Positions 34,759-47,245 of a DNA stretch of 64,000 bases are shown here, in pieces. The notes beneath the pieces are model-generated. The model was not told the DNA's origin and searched no databases. It worked only from the letters and a program-made list of their open reading frames with translations. The first letter of the stretch is position 1, and each line of letters starts with the position of its first letter. Source of the DNA: Batillaria attramentaria (Eukaryota; Mollusca; Gastropoda; Batillariidae); NCBI GenBank assembly GCA_018292915.2, contig JACVVK020000089.1:994501-1058500 (forward strand), read 5' to 3'. The translations under genes and the position numbers were made by a program.

Positions 34759-34852
34759 GTGGCACACACACACACACACACACACACACCGTGGCACACA
34801 CACACACACACACACTGACACACACACACACACCGTGGCACACACACACAAG
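34590..34852. repeat. (CA)n array interrupted by CCGTGGC
   Basis: CA runs are punctuated seven times by the same CACCGTGGCACA (or GCGCA) interruption and twice by CTGACA. This points to duplication of interrupted blocks. Confidence 0.95.
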
Positions 34853-35459
34853 CTAATCTACTGGGGATGTGGGTTAGTTGGCCCTTAACAACTCGCCGGG
34901 GTGAAGGTTTATGGGTCAGCGGGTTGACATGTGTCAAGCTTGCACCAACGACCGGTTGAGAGATGATGCTGGGGGGGGGGGGGGGGGTAACCTACTCAGT
35001 AACTGTGCACGGAAGCTGCTTGGCCCGGGAGTCAGCTGGGAAGTATAATTCACGATGACAGGCAGTCAGTAACAGTTGCATGCCTTGTGCGTATTCGTGT
35101 ATGCCACCAGAGTAAGTCCTGACTGCTCGCTACTTGTGTGTGATTAGTCTCCGGGAAAAATAATTGCGAGTCTGACTGCTCCTTATAGGTAGTGCACTTG
35201 CACCGCGCGCCAGAGTGTGAACGAGTTGCCACTGAACCGCACGGCACCGCTGACTCGGCGACAGGGACGGGTCATGCACGGATGGGTGCATGGAGACTTA
35301 GCTGGCGTCCTTTGTCCGCCGTAAGAATGGTTTTGCAGGAGTCCGTCAGTGTACAAATTTTGATCCGGGTGGCGATTCCTGACCCGTTTTTGATCACGAG
35401 CCATCTCAATCACCACTGAGAAGAACTGATCGGAAACCTCTTCATGAAAACTTACCAAA
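34853..35459. other. Non-coding
   Basis: A G run of about 16 bases lies at 34972-34987. No exon supported. Confidence 0.5.
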
Positions 35460-35632
35460 GGGTGGATGGGTGTTTGGGTGTTTAACGCCCTTTTCCACCA
35501 TATACGGGTGATATCAAAGGCGGGGCAACGATGAAAAAGCCAGCACAAATATTTGGCCTCAGCCGGGATGCGAACTCACGACCCGAGCATTAGAAGGCCA
35601 ACGCTCTACCATTCGGCCACCCCGGCTTCCCA
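35460..35632 (-). mobile_element. SINE family A, full length
   Basis: Minus strand, complete from the tail (GGGTGGATGGGTGTTTGGGT) to the head (CTCTACCATTCGGCCACCCC). Only a short CCAAAG is shared by both flanks, so any target duplication is eroded. Confidence 0.92.
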
Positions 35633-35765
35633 AAGACGAGAGAGAGAGATAGATTTCTGCGCGTCGCCAGCTTGGCTTCGGAATTATCTTGGCACATCGT
35701 GATACATGTGATTACGTGTCTGGGGACTCGGATAAAAGATCTCACATTATGTTAGTGATAACCGC

Positions 35766-37498
<1,733 letters not shown>

Positions 37499-37641
37499 GG
37501 GTGGGTGAGTGTTTGAGAGTTTCACGTCCTTATCCACCACGTAAGGGCGATATCAAAGACGGGGCAACGAGGAAAAGGCCAGTACAAGTATTTGGTGGAA
37601 AAGGACGTTAAACTCCCAAACACCCACCCACCCACCCACCC
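37499..37641. mobile_element. Foldback of two SINE family A fragments
   Basis: A minus-strand tail and body (37499-37594) is joined directly to a plus-strand tail (GGTGGAAAAGGACGTTAAAC and onward) at 37595-37641. It is a small palindromic rearrangement with no head on either side. Confidence 0.85.
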
Positions 37642-37736
37642 TCCCACCTTTAACCTAGAAATTATTATCACCCAGTAAAAAGAGGCGAGACTGAAAAGAA
37701 AAGACGAAAAAATCCACAAAAACTAAACCTTGAGTG

Positions 37737-37739
<3 letters not shown>

Positions 37740-37822
<83 letters not shown>
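37740..37822. repeat. (AT)n microsatellite
   Basis: About 41 AT units inside one unit of the 140-bp array. Confidence 0.97.
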
Positions 37823-37827
<5 letters not shown>

Positions 37828-38163
37828 TACCTGCGCTCCCTCCATGTATTCGCTGATACGTTAACCTAGTAACATCACCCAGTAATATCAAGCAACAGAA
37901 GGGGAAAAATCCACAAAAACTAAACCTTGAGTAAATCATAAAAGGTAAACCTACCTGCGCTCCCTCCATCAGGCTGGGAAATTGTCAGGTTTTTTTTGGC
38001 AAATTTCAGTCAAATTTCCTCTCCTTTCAGCCCAAACATCCAAGTTTCAGCCCTAAAAAGGAAGGGGGAGAGGCTGCACGCGTATCATGATACATGTAAT
38101 AGTGGGACTTCAGTTTTAAAGGCTTGCATATCAGTACATCGTAAAGTTAACTTCTGGGTGCCA

Positions 38164-38585
38164 CCGGCCCCCGTAGTGTAGTGGTTAGCACTTCGGATCA
38201 TGGACCGGGAGACCCGGGTTCGAATCCCAGCCGATGCAAGCGGGATTTTTTCCTAACTAGGTCGGCTCCTACCCAGAGCGGGTGTGCTATGGGCTCCGAC
38301 TGGGAGGCTGTTGCCACACAGCCGAGGTTCACCCACTTCACGGGTGCGACTTTGGGGGTGCTTCCCTTTGTATGACACGTCTTATGATGTGGATGATTAT
38401 ACGGCCTGGTTAATGCCGGGATATTTATGACAGGAAGCGTGGAATGCGGCCCTGTCCCGCAGTCCCAAACCACATGGACCTCCACATCTTACTATCTTAC
38501 TATCATCCTCATCTCCATCATCATGCATAATGGGAGGAACACCACTGGAGTTGGCAAAGAGTTGGGGCAGCAAAAAAAAAAAAAC
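38164..38585 (+). mobile_element. SINE family B, long form with internal deletion
   Basis: Full tRNA-like head (GTAGTGTAGTGGTTAGCAC), 5' body, then the 3' half. A deletion relative to 14128 removes the segment around CCAGCTTTCGAGCCC. It ends in a poly-A tail interrupted by C. Confidence 0.88.
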
Positions 38586-38773
38586 AAAAAAAAACAACTA
38601 GAGGCTACTAAATGCCTTTAAAAATGCTAAAATCTGTTTTTTCTGAAGTGGGACGTTGCCCCTGTTGCCCCCCAGTAGTGTGCTATTGCTCCACCCTGGC
38701 CTAGGTTTCTGTCTTTTTTTTTCCTTCAGCACTTCCCCAGCCTGCTCCATGTATTCGCTGATACTTTAACATA

Positions 38774-38997
38774 CAGACTTCAGCATCAGTCAAGGACCAC
38801 CTTGACAGACAGGTCTAATTTTTAAGAAATCACAAAAAATAGAGATCAAGGAATCTTTCAAAATTTTTTGCTGTGAAAGTGTTAACAATGCATCCTGCAA
38901 AGCTTGCTGAAGCTGAAAAACCACCATGTGCTGCACGGACATCTTCCAGGAATTTTAGCTAACTTTGCAAGTGGTCCTTGACTTATGTTGAAGTCTG
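38774..38997. mobile_element. Tc1/mariner-like MITE, 224 bp, TA target duplication
   Basis: Inverted ends CAGACTTCAGCATCAGTCAA and (from the right) CAGACTTCAACATAAGTCAA continue as GGACCAC and match at about 24 of 27 positions. Each end abuts TA (38772-38773, 38998-38999). The flanking repeat unit, read without the element, joins as ...TTAAC-TA-GTAACATCACCC, matching neighbouring units, so the insertion point can be read directly. No transposase frame. Confidence 0.85.
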
Positions 38998-39627
38998 TAG
39001 TAACATCACCCAGTAATATCAAGCAACAGAAGGGGAAAATCCACACCAAAAAATAAACCTACAGTAAATTTTAAAAAGTAAATCTACCTTCGCTACCTCC
39101 ATGTCTTCGTTGGTACATTAATCTAGACATATCACCCAGTAAAAACAGTCAAGCCGGACTGAGAAGATGAGAAAATTGGCGAACGACAAGAAGAAGAAGA
39201 TGATAATGAGAAAAAAAAAATCCACAAGACAATAAACCTTGAGTAAATTATAAAAATTAAACCTACCTTCGCCCCCTCCATGTCTGTGCTGGTACATTAA
39301 CCTAGAAATATATCACCCAGTATATGAGGACAAGCGAGGCAGAGAAGGAAAGAAAAAAAAAGATCCACAAAAATCATAGTTAAACCTTGGGTAAATCATA
39401 AAAACTGAACCTACCTTGGCTCATTCCATGTCTTTGCTGGTACATTAACCTAGATATATATCACCCAGTAAAAAAAAGAGAAAGAAGAAGAAATCCATGA
39501 AATCTAAACCTAGAGCAAATTACCACCCCCCCCCCCAAAAAAAAAATAAATAAATAAATAAATAAATAAAAATCCAGCTTTGTGGCTTTCTCCACGTATT
39601 CCACGTATTCTCTGGAACATCAGCCTG

Positions 39628-39950
39628 CACATATCATCCAGTAACACACATATCATCCAGTAACGCACATATCATCCAGTAACGCACATATCATCCAGTA
39701 ACGCACATATCATCCAGTAACACACATATCATCCAGTAACGCACATATCATCCAGTAACACACATATCATCCAGTAACACACATATCATCCAGTAACACA
39801 CATATCATCCAGTAACGCACATATCATCCAGTAACACACATATCATCCAGTAACGCACATATCATCCAGTAACACACATATCATCCAGTAACACACATAT
39901 CATCCAGTAACGCACATATCATCCAGTAACACACATATCATCCAGTAACA
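39628..39950. repeat. 19-bp minisatellite, ~17 copies
   Basis: The unit CACATATCATCCAGTAACR alternates between A and G at the last position in an irregular order. ATCATCCAGTAA corresponds to the ATCACCCAGTAA core of the surrounding 140-bp units, so the array arose by local expansion of that core. Confidence 0.95.
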
Positions 39951-40140
39951 ACAAACAAAACTGAGAAGAAAAGAAAAAAAATCCACAAAACTAAACCTTG
40001 AGTTATGACTGATTATAAAAACTAAACCCACCTCATGTGTTTCATGCACTATTAACCTAAAAATACCACCCAGTAACGAGAGAGAGAAAAATCCACAAAA
40101 ACTAAACTTAGAGTAAATTATTAAAATTAAAAAAAAACAA

Positions 40141-40991
<851 letters not shown>

Positions 40992-41075
40992 CAGTTTTTG
41001 AAAAGCATTTCACAATATTTCTTCTTTCTTTCTTTTTTTTTTCTGACAAACACCGCATCAATTGTTTTGTTCCAG

Positions 41076-41157
41076 GAAGGACCACGTCGGGCAGGAGACA
41101 TCAGCAACCAAGACATGGCCGGAAAACTGGAAATTCCTGACCACCAAATACGACGAT
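41076..41157 (+). CDS. CIMIP1/C20orf85 homologue, first recognised coding exon
   Basis: Ciliary microtubule inner protein 1 is a small LLC1-family protein that sits inside doublet microtubules of motile cilia. This 82-bp exon follows a strong acceptor (long T-rich tract, TTGTTCCAG) and ends at a donor GACGAT|GTAAGT. It enters with one base completing a codon and leaves in phase 0. The peptide contains WPENWKFLTTKYDD, which matches the conserved NWPQNWGFLTTP stretch I recall from human C20orf85. The human protein (about 137 residues) has roughly 25 residues before this point, so an upstream exon with the start codon is missing from my annotation. The next exon is 5.9 kb away, across an intron filled with SINEs and a tandem array. 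Confidence 0.85.
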
Positions 41158-41377
41158 GTAAGTCATATTAACACTGATTTCAAAGGGATAGTCATAAGAA
41201 ATAGTTTGTATGAAACACATGAACGCGTTGACCCTGGGTCATGCTGACATCAAACGGCGAAGTCAACGTGACCCCCAAAACCACCACGTCCAGTTTCGAG
41301 GCTTCGCACAGCACTTTCAACAAGAGTATCATGAGTGAGGTGTCAACGTCAGATGTAATATCATCTTTCCTGCGTCA

Positions 41378-41409
<32 letters not shown>

Positions 41410-41481
41410 GGGGGGTGTCGTCAACATGAACGTCCGTGTTTCCAGTGCTACTCCGCTTTCAAAGTTTTTACCACTGTTGCC

Positions 41482-41627
41482 GCGGGTGAGTGGGTGGGTG
41501 GATGGGTGGGTCTTTGGGAGTTTCACGTCCGTTTCCATCAAGTATGGGTGATATCAAAGACGGGGCAACGAGAAAAAGGCCAGCACAAATATGTGGCCTC
41601 GGTCGGGATTCGAACTCACGACCAGAG
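41482..41627 (-). mobile_element. SINE family A with 10-bp target-site duplication
   Basis: Minus-strand copy between CACTGTTGCC at 41472-41481 and at 41628-41637. The head stops within the B-box/anticodon-like region, so the A box is missing. Confidence 0.87.
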
Positions 41628-41730
41628 CACTGTTGCCATATGTTTGAAATACGAGCAATGCACTCGTCTTTGCATTGTAGTAACGCGTTAGTCAAAGTTG
41701 TTGTCTGGTTGATAACGGTTGACAGTCGGG

Positions 41731-42026
41731 GGTTCTCTCCGGGTACTCCGGCTTCCCCTCCCCCCTCTGCTCTGGAAATGTTCAGCCCACAACATTCAAA
41801 AATAAATGCAATTCTAAACATTCCGAAACTTAAATTACTGAGCCGGCTGGCGCTTCGCATCACGTGATTGTAATGTGTTCATGTCCAGTGTGTGAGAGAA
41901 TGCGTTCGGTTCACGTGAGCGTGCGTGTTGGGTTTAGCTCGCGGCGGTTTGAGCCAAATACTGGGGAAAAAGCGCCTATATCAATGCGCTTATCATCATC
42001 ATCATCATCATCATCATCATTATTAT
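41731..42026 (+). mobile_element. SINE family C, 5'-truncated
   Basis: It begins GGGGGTTCTCTCCGGGTACT within the family body and runs through GGAAATGTTCAGCCCACAAC, CACGTGATTGTAATGTGTTC and CGGTTTGAGCC to an (ATC)n(ATT)n tail. The tRNA head is absent. Confidence 0.88.
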
Positions 42027-42092
42027 TGATAAACAGCCCGTGTCTCAGTTTCACGCCGTCAACCGGTCCATTTGAAAACACTCGGTGCTACT

Positions 42093-42354
42093 ATTAATAA
42101 TAATAATAATGAGTATTGTATAGGCGCTTTACTCAAATTCACGAATCGGCTCAAAGCGCCGCGAACTGAACCCAACACGCACGCTCACGTCAATCACACG
42201 CATTTTCTCACACACTGGACATAAACACTCGGCCCGAATGAACGGTGCCACATACGAGAAGGAAAATTTCTTTGCCCCGAGTGGGACTCGAACCCTTGAC
42301 CTCTCGCATTGGTGACAAGTCTCTTAACCACTAGACCACCGACCGCCCGAAAAT
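42093..42354 (-). mobile_element. SINE family C, internally deleted, 19-bp target duplication
   Basis: Minus strand. The flanks GAAAACACTCGGTGCTACT (42074-42092) and the same with one change (42355-42373) mark the insertion. The central body (about 150 bp, including GGAAATGTTCAGCCC) is deleted. The head with GGTCTAGTGGTTAAGAGACT and GGTTCGAGTC is intact. Confidence 0.92.
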
Positions 42355-42732
42355 GAAAACACACGGTGCTACTCAAATTTGAAACTAGAAACACTGGATG
42401 CTACTGTTTGGAGGCATTCTGTCCTGGCGATGCTATTTTGGAAGCGGAGTGGCATCAGAAACACTCGTGGCCTTTTTGACTGCACCCCCGTGTGTTTTAT
42501 CTTCACGTAACGCGTGACTGCCCCAGTCATGCACAAAGTACAGATCCAACATTCGAAACGGGCCGATTCCCACTTTCCACGACCACAGAAACCGGCGCAC
42601 GATTCTGAAACCACAGGCTACATGAACAGGAACGGTACAAGACCATCATTGTAATCCCCATAGATTTCTCAATTTGGAATCTTTTGATTAATTAGATTCA
42701 GTTCAATTCAATGTATTTTTTTTCGTCTGATA

Positions 42733-42792
42733 AGAAGACCTGGCTCTGGTCGCGAATTAACCTTTGTTGCGTGCGCGGCGTTAAGCCCTAAC

Positions 42793-42848
<56 letters not shown>

Positions 42849-42850
42849 CT
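42733..42850 (+). mobile_element. 3' end of a LINE-like repeat with (CTAA)n tail
   Basis: GGTCGCGAATTAACCTTTGT and GTGCGCGGCGTTAAGCCCT, then about 15 CTAA units. It is homologous to 19604-19697. Confidence 0.68.
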
Positions 42851-43612
42851 TCTGGCTCGTCGTGAAACATGAAAACAATCAATACGGAAATTCTTAAACT
42901 TCAGGGAAGCATTGTTTCATAAGAACGTGCAGTTAAGAATATTAATAAATAAGTGAATTCATCTAGTCAATACATAGTCAATCCTGGACAGCAGTCACAC
43001 CGGTTTTACCCCTTTCAATGCAAGAAGTCAGACAGAAACTCAGTCATAAGCAGTTCTTCGGTGGATAAGAGACAGCGGCCTTGAGTAAGTACAGTCAGGC
43101 GAGGCCATGAATGTCACATCGATCTTGCGCATAACTTGCATGTCCACATTTTCATGGATTTGCCTGTGGCATGCTTAGGGGTGAAGTGTCCTGGGGAATC
43201 GTCCATTAAATTTTTTTTAATGCGTGCGTATGATTGTGCCTCTGGGGTAGTTTTCCACCTTACGCGTGGTACAAGATGAATTTTCTTCACATCAATAAAT
43301 TCTTGTGTCACAGTGTAGGACAGCGAAGCCTATATCTCGATTATATAGGCCACTAAGACCACGCACTGCAGATCGGTATGACTGACGTCAAATGTCACGC
43401 TGACCCCGTGTGGAGGCAATCGAAATTTTACAGCTGCCGGTTGTTTTATGAGGTTTGCGCGCGCGGTCAAGGTGTTGCCGACAAAACCCAGATAACGGAG
43501 AAAATTTACTGCCCAGTGGTTGTTATGAAAACGCCTACCCAAGCAAAAACGAAAAATGAAGAAACTCATGACCACTACTGAAGCTGAAGTCACACCTATT
43601 CAGTCCTTGTTA
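42851..43612. other. Non-coding
   Basis: Unique-looking intronic sequence. Open frames on both strands at 43330-43593 have no recognised similarity or splice sites that convince me. Confidence 0.5.
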
Positions 43613-44471
43613 GAGTATTTTACCAGTAACACAGAAAGTCGTTCTGTTGGCCTCCTATGAAAACGACAAATAAACCCCAGACGATTATAAATTGTACACG
43701 TGGAGGCGGGGTGGGCGGGGGGCAGTGGGGTAATATCTACATGTATTTACACTGTGATGTACTGGTCATTTGCAGGCTTGTCCGTGTTGGAGTATTTTAC
43801 CAGTAACATGAAAAGGTCGTTCTGTTAGCCTCCTGTGAAAACGACAAATAAACCCCAGACGATTATAAATTGTACACGTGGAGGCGGGGTGGGCGGGGGG
43901 CAGTGGGGTAATATCTACATGTATTTACACTGTGATGTACTGGTCATTTGCAGGCTTGTCCGTGTTGGAGTATTTTACCAGTAACATGAAAAGGTCGTTC
44001 TGTTAGCCTCCTGTGAAAACGACAAATAAACCCCAGACAATTATAAATTGTACACGTGGAGACGGGGTGGGCGGGGGCAGTGAGGTGATATCTACATGTA
44101 TTTACACTGTGATGTACTGGTCATTTGCATGCTTGTCCGTGTTGGAGTATTTTGCCATTAACATGAAAAGGTCGTTCTGTTTGCCTCCTGTGAAAACGAC
44201 AAATAAACCCCAGACGATTATATTATACACGTGGCGGGGCGGGCGGGAGCAATGGGGTAATATCTGCATATATTCACACTGTGATGTGCTGGTCATTTGC
44301 ATGTTTGTCCGTGTTGGAGTACTTTACCATTAACATACACAGGTCGTTCTGTTGTCCTACTGTGAAAACGACAAATAAACCCTAGACGATTATATTATAC
44401 ACGTGGGAGATGGGGGGGGGGGGGGGGAATACCTGCACGTATTTACACTGTGATGTACTGGTCATTTGCAT
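43613..44471. repeat. ~177-bp tandem repeat, 5 copies
   Basis: Unit starts (GAGTATTTTACCAGTAACAT) lie at 43613, 43790, 43968, 44145 and 44317, giving spacings of 177, 178, 177 and 172 bp. Each unit carries GTCGTTCTGTT, AACGACAAATAAACCCCAGA, a GTACACGTGGAGGCGGGG-type G-rich block and TACTGGTCATTTGC. Units 2 and 3 are nearly identical; units 4 and 5 are diverged and carry deletions. Confidence 0.95.
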
Positions 44472-44798
44472 GCCAGTTTAAATGGATCATCACTACTATT
44501 CATTCGCAAGCATCCCTCTTCAGTCCGTATCTTGTGTCTGTATACAAAAATTAATTGTCTTGATGATTGGTACAGCTCTTAAGGCAATACAATGTTGGTA
44601 AATTGCGCGAGCGGTCGAACATTCAAATTCTACGATTGTTGTTACACAACTGGAGCGCTCAGTGTGGTCGCCGCGTCATCGAGTACGCTTCTGTTGGCTC
44701 AGTGCCAGCATTATAGACGCTTGTCACTGTGCAGGTGTCTAAATGGTGTGATGATTGATACCACGACAATAGTTCAGAACGATCTGTAGGCATAAAAA

Positions 44799-45208
44799 TA
44801 ATAATAATAATAATAATGAGTATTGTATAGGCGCTTTTACCCAATTTCATGAATCGGCTCAAAGCGCCGCGAACTGAAACCCAACACGCACGCTCACGTG
44901 AATCACACGCACTCTGGCTCTCACACACTGGACATAAACACATTACGATCACGTGGTGCGAAGGGTCAGCTCAGCTATTTAATTTCGGAATTTAGAATTG
45001 CATTTTTTTTTTTCAAATTTGGTGGACTGAACATTTGCAAAGCAGAGGGACAGGAAGCCGGAGTACCCGGAGAGAACCCCCCGACGGTCGGCCCGAATGA
45101 AAGGTGCCACATACGAGATTGAAAAATTCTTTGCCCCGAGTGGGACTCGAACCCCTGACCTCTCGCATTGGTGACAAGTCTCTTAACCACTAGACCACCA
45201 ACCGCCCC
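44799..45208 (-). mobile_element. SINE family C, full length
   Basis: Minus strand, from the (ATT)n tail at 44799 to the head (GGTCTAGTGGTTAAGAGACT, GGTTCGAGTC, reverse complements at 45140-45205). It is the best-preserved minus copy. Confidence 0.92.
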
Positions 45209-45399
45209 CAAAATGGTAGCGTTACCAAAATGATATCGTTAGCCCCTTTAAATGGACCTTTTTTTTAAACTTTCTTATCCCTTTCGGGAAATTCGGGCTG
45301 CCTCTCCCGGGGGAAGCGCGTCGCCGCGTTGCAGCGCCATCCAATACCTATCCTATTTTTTTTTTTTTACACTTTTGCTCGGGGATTGGGGGGGGGGGG

Positions 45400-45595
45400 G
45401 GAGCCGGATAACCCGGAGAAAACCCTGATGAGCAGCCCGGCAGCCAGGAAAAACCGGTATCACATATCACAAGCTCGACCTGGGCTGGAACCCACGCTTC
45501 CATCTCCGTGACATTGATGACGGCCGTTCAGTAGCGCAGCGGCTAAATCCGACGCGCTACCTATTGGGACTACCGCTCACCCCACTTGACTCGTG
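45400..45595 (-). mobile_element. tRNA-derived SINE, family E
   Basis: Read on the minus strand: GGTAGCGCGTCGGATTTAGC (A-box region), GCGTGGGTTCCAGCC (degenerate B box), then CTTGTGATATGTGATACCGG, TTTTTCCTGGCTGCC and GGGTTTTCTCCGGGTTATCC. The TTCTCCGGG motif is shared with family C, hinting at a common body module. It is the only copy seen here. Confidence 0.7.
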
Positions 45596-46379
45596 AAAAC
45601 AAAACAAAACAAAACAAAACTTAGACAGTGTATGTTTAAGCAGCTTCCTAGTCGCTACAATGGCGTCCTCAAGAGTCACTGACCCCGATGCAGTTTGTCA
45701 CCTTTCCACGCAACGAACTCGCTCACATATAGGATATACGTCTACCCTAACCCCCCCCCCCCCACCCCCACCCCCCACCCCCTCCTCAACCCTCCACATC
45801 CCTTCTCAACGTCAGGTCCATATGCGTGAAGCAGAACTGGTCCCCGTTAATCATATGGGCAACACGACGCTGTACGCATCCGCGTCCAGAATAGCGCCAC
45901 CGAGATGAAATATGTACCGTAGTAGTGCGCAAGTCTGCATCATATGTCGCGGGTGAAGAGGTGCAAATGTGAGGAAAAATTCACCGCGTTCCGCATGCAG
46001 TTTCGTAACATCCGCTTTTATTTGGGGGTCTGGCAAAGGGTTTAGATGCCAGAGAACAAGGATATAAAACTCGAAGTTGAGACGAGGGGAGGAGGGGGGC
46101 TGGGGGGGGGGGGAGGAGAGGAGGGGGGAGGGCCGAGGGCAGGAGGCGGGGTTTGGGAGTTGGCGGGGGTGGGTGAGTGTGAAAGTTGGTCTCATTTTGC
46201 GAACACTGAGTGCAGAAATGCACGTGTTCCAGGATTTTTTTTTTATTAAGACTTTTTTTTTCTCCCCAAGACTGGTGAAGACAAACCTGTCTCCTCATTA
46301 CACATACACCAACAACCTTTCTCTCTCTGCCATGACTGCAGCATGGCGATGACGTCGGTCGACTGTGGCAAAACCTCCA

Positions 46380-46419
<40 letters not shown>

Positions 46420-46757
46420 CTACACGACACGCTTATCTGACCATATACACAGAAATCTGTTACATACATGTTTTGAAATTAGAGACGACTTTAAAGTTCT
46501 TACTTGGCATACAGCAGTATCATCAGCACATGCCACGTATGTTTTGATTTGTTTCTCGTGTGTATTTTTCTCTCCTTTATTTTCCCTTAGGTAGTTTACA
46601 CTTTTTTACTTTTTTATTGTTTGTTTGCTTGTTTTGATGTTGTCTGTTTTTCAGTACCCTTTAATGTAGAATAGCAGGACAGCATGTAAGATAGGCAGCA
46701 ATTCCTAAATGCTCTATTCTGAATTAAAAAAAAAAAAAAAGTTTCATCATCATCATC

Positions 46758-46793
<36 letters not shown>

Positions 46794-47023
46794 CACCGGT
46801 TCACATGCTGGTAGTGCTGAAAATGTTCTTCCTTCTTTTCTTACCAGTTTGCGTTTCTTGTTCCATTTCCATTTGTTGTTCTATAGTTAGAAGCAGCTGA
46901 AGAGGACAGTTTGCAAGATATTCAGCAAATGCCTAACAGACATCAGTTACAATCACGTTGTGCGAGTGGTCAGCTCAGCTTTTTAGCTGTTTCATTCACT
47001 AATTTCTTGATTATTTCTTGCAG

Positions 47024-47143
47024 CTGGTAAAGGATGAGTTCCCAGATCGTGAACGAGCGAAGTCAAGGCGTGAGAAAGTGGAGAAAGAAGTCAACTCGTT
47101 GATTGCCGTGCCACCAGCAACACCTATAGAGAAATACATCAAG
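47024..47143 (+). CDS. CIMIP1/C20orf85 homologue, middle coding exon
   Basis: A 120-bp exon, phase 0 at both ends, between TTATTTCTTGCAG and ATCAAG|GTATGC. It encodes 40 residues beginning LVKDEFPDRERAKSRREKVE and ending TPIEKYIK. The TP(I/V)EKYIK motif is the strongest family signature and is near-identical in the human protein as I recall it. The preceding charged, lysine/arginine-rich part is less conserved in the family. The downstream neighbour is a (GT)n run at 47170-47244, only 27 bp into the next intron. Confidence 0.88.
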
Positions 47144-47169
47144 GTATGCGAGTGGAGAGAGTAGCTTGT

Positions 47170-47245
<76 letters not shown>

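Larger units (their letters stand above)
37648..40140. repeat. Degenerate ~140-bp tandem repeat array, several insertions
   Basis: A unit containing TTAACCTAGAAATATCACCC, AGTAA, a purine-rich stretch, AATCCACAAAAACTAAACCT, TGAGTAAATTATAAAA and CTACCTTCGCTCCCTCCATG recurs about nine times with substitutions. It is interrupted by an (AT)n run (37740-37822), a block containing a family B SINE (about 37975-38735), a mariner-like MITE (38774-38997) and a 19-bp minisatellite (39628-39950). Confidence 0.85.
41410..42510 (+). repeat. Old dispersed repeat G, split by three SINEs
   Basis: Pieces at 41410-41481, 41638-41730, 42030-42092 and 42355-42510 align in order with 58420-58935. Shared blocks include GTGCTACTCC, TTTGAAATA...GCAC(T/A)CGTCTTT, TTGTTGTCTGGTTGATA, TTCACGCCG, AAACACTCGGTGCTACT and TTTTGA(C/T)T...CACCCCCGTG. 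It has no coding frame and its class is unknown. Confidence 0.72.
41158..47023 (+). other. Intron between CIMIP1 exons
   Basis: It opens with GTAAGT and closes with a T-rich tract and TTGCAG. It carries a G run of about 29 bases (41380-41408), a multiply interrupted dispersed repeat (41410-42510), family A, C and E SINEs, a 177-bp satellite-like array and several CT/CAT simple repeats (46383-46414, 46743-46790). No additional coding segment was seen inside it. Confidence 0.8.

Noticed and set aside
43330..43593. Open frames on both strands in the intron
   Set aside because: No recognisable protein similarity and no convincing splice signals.
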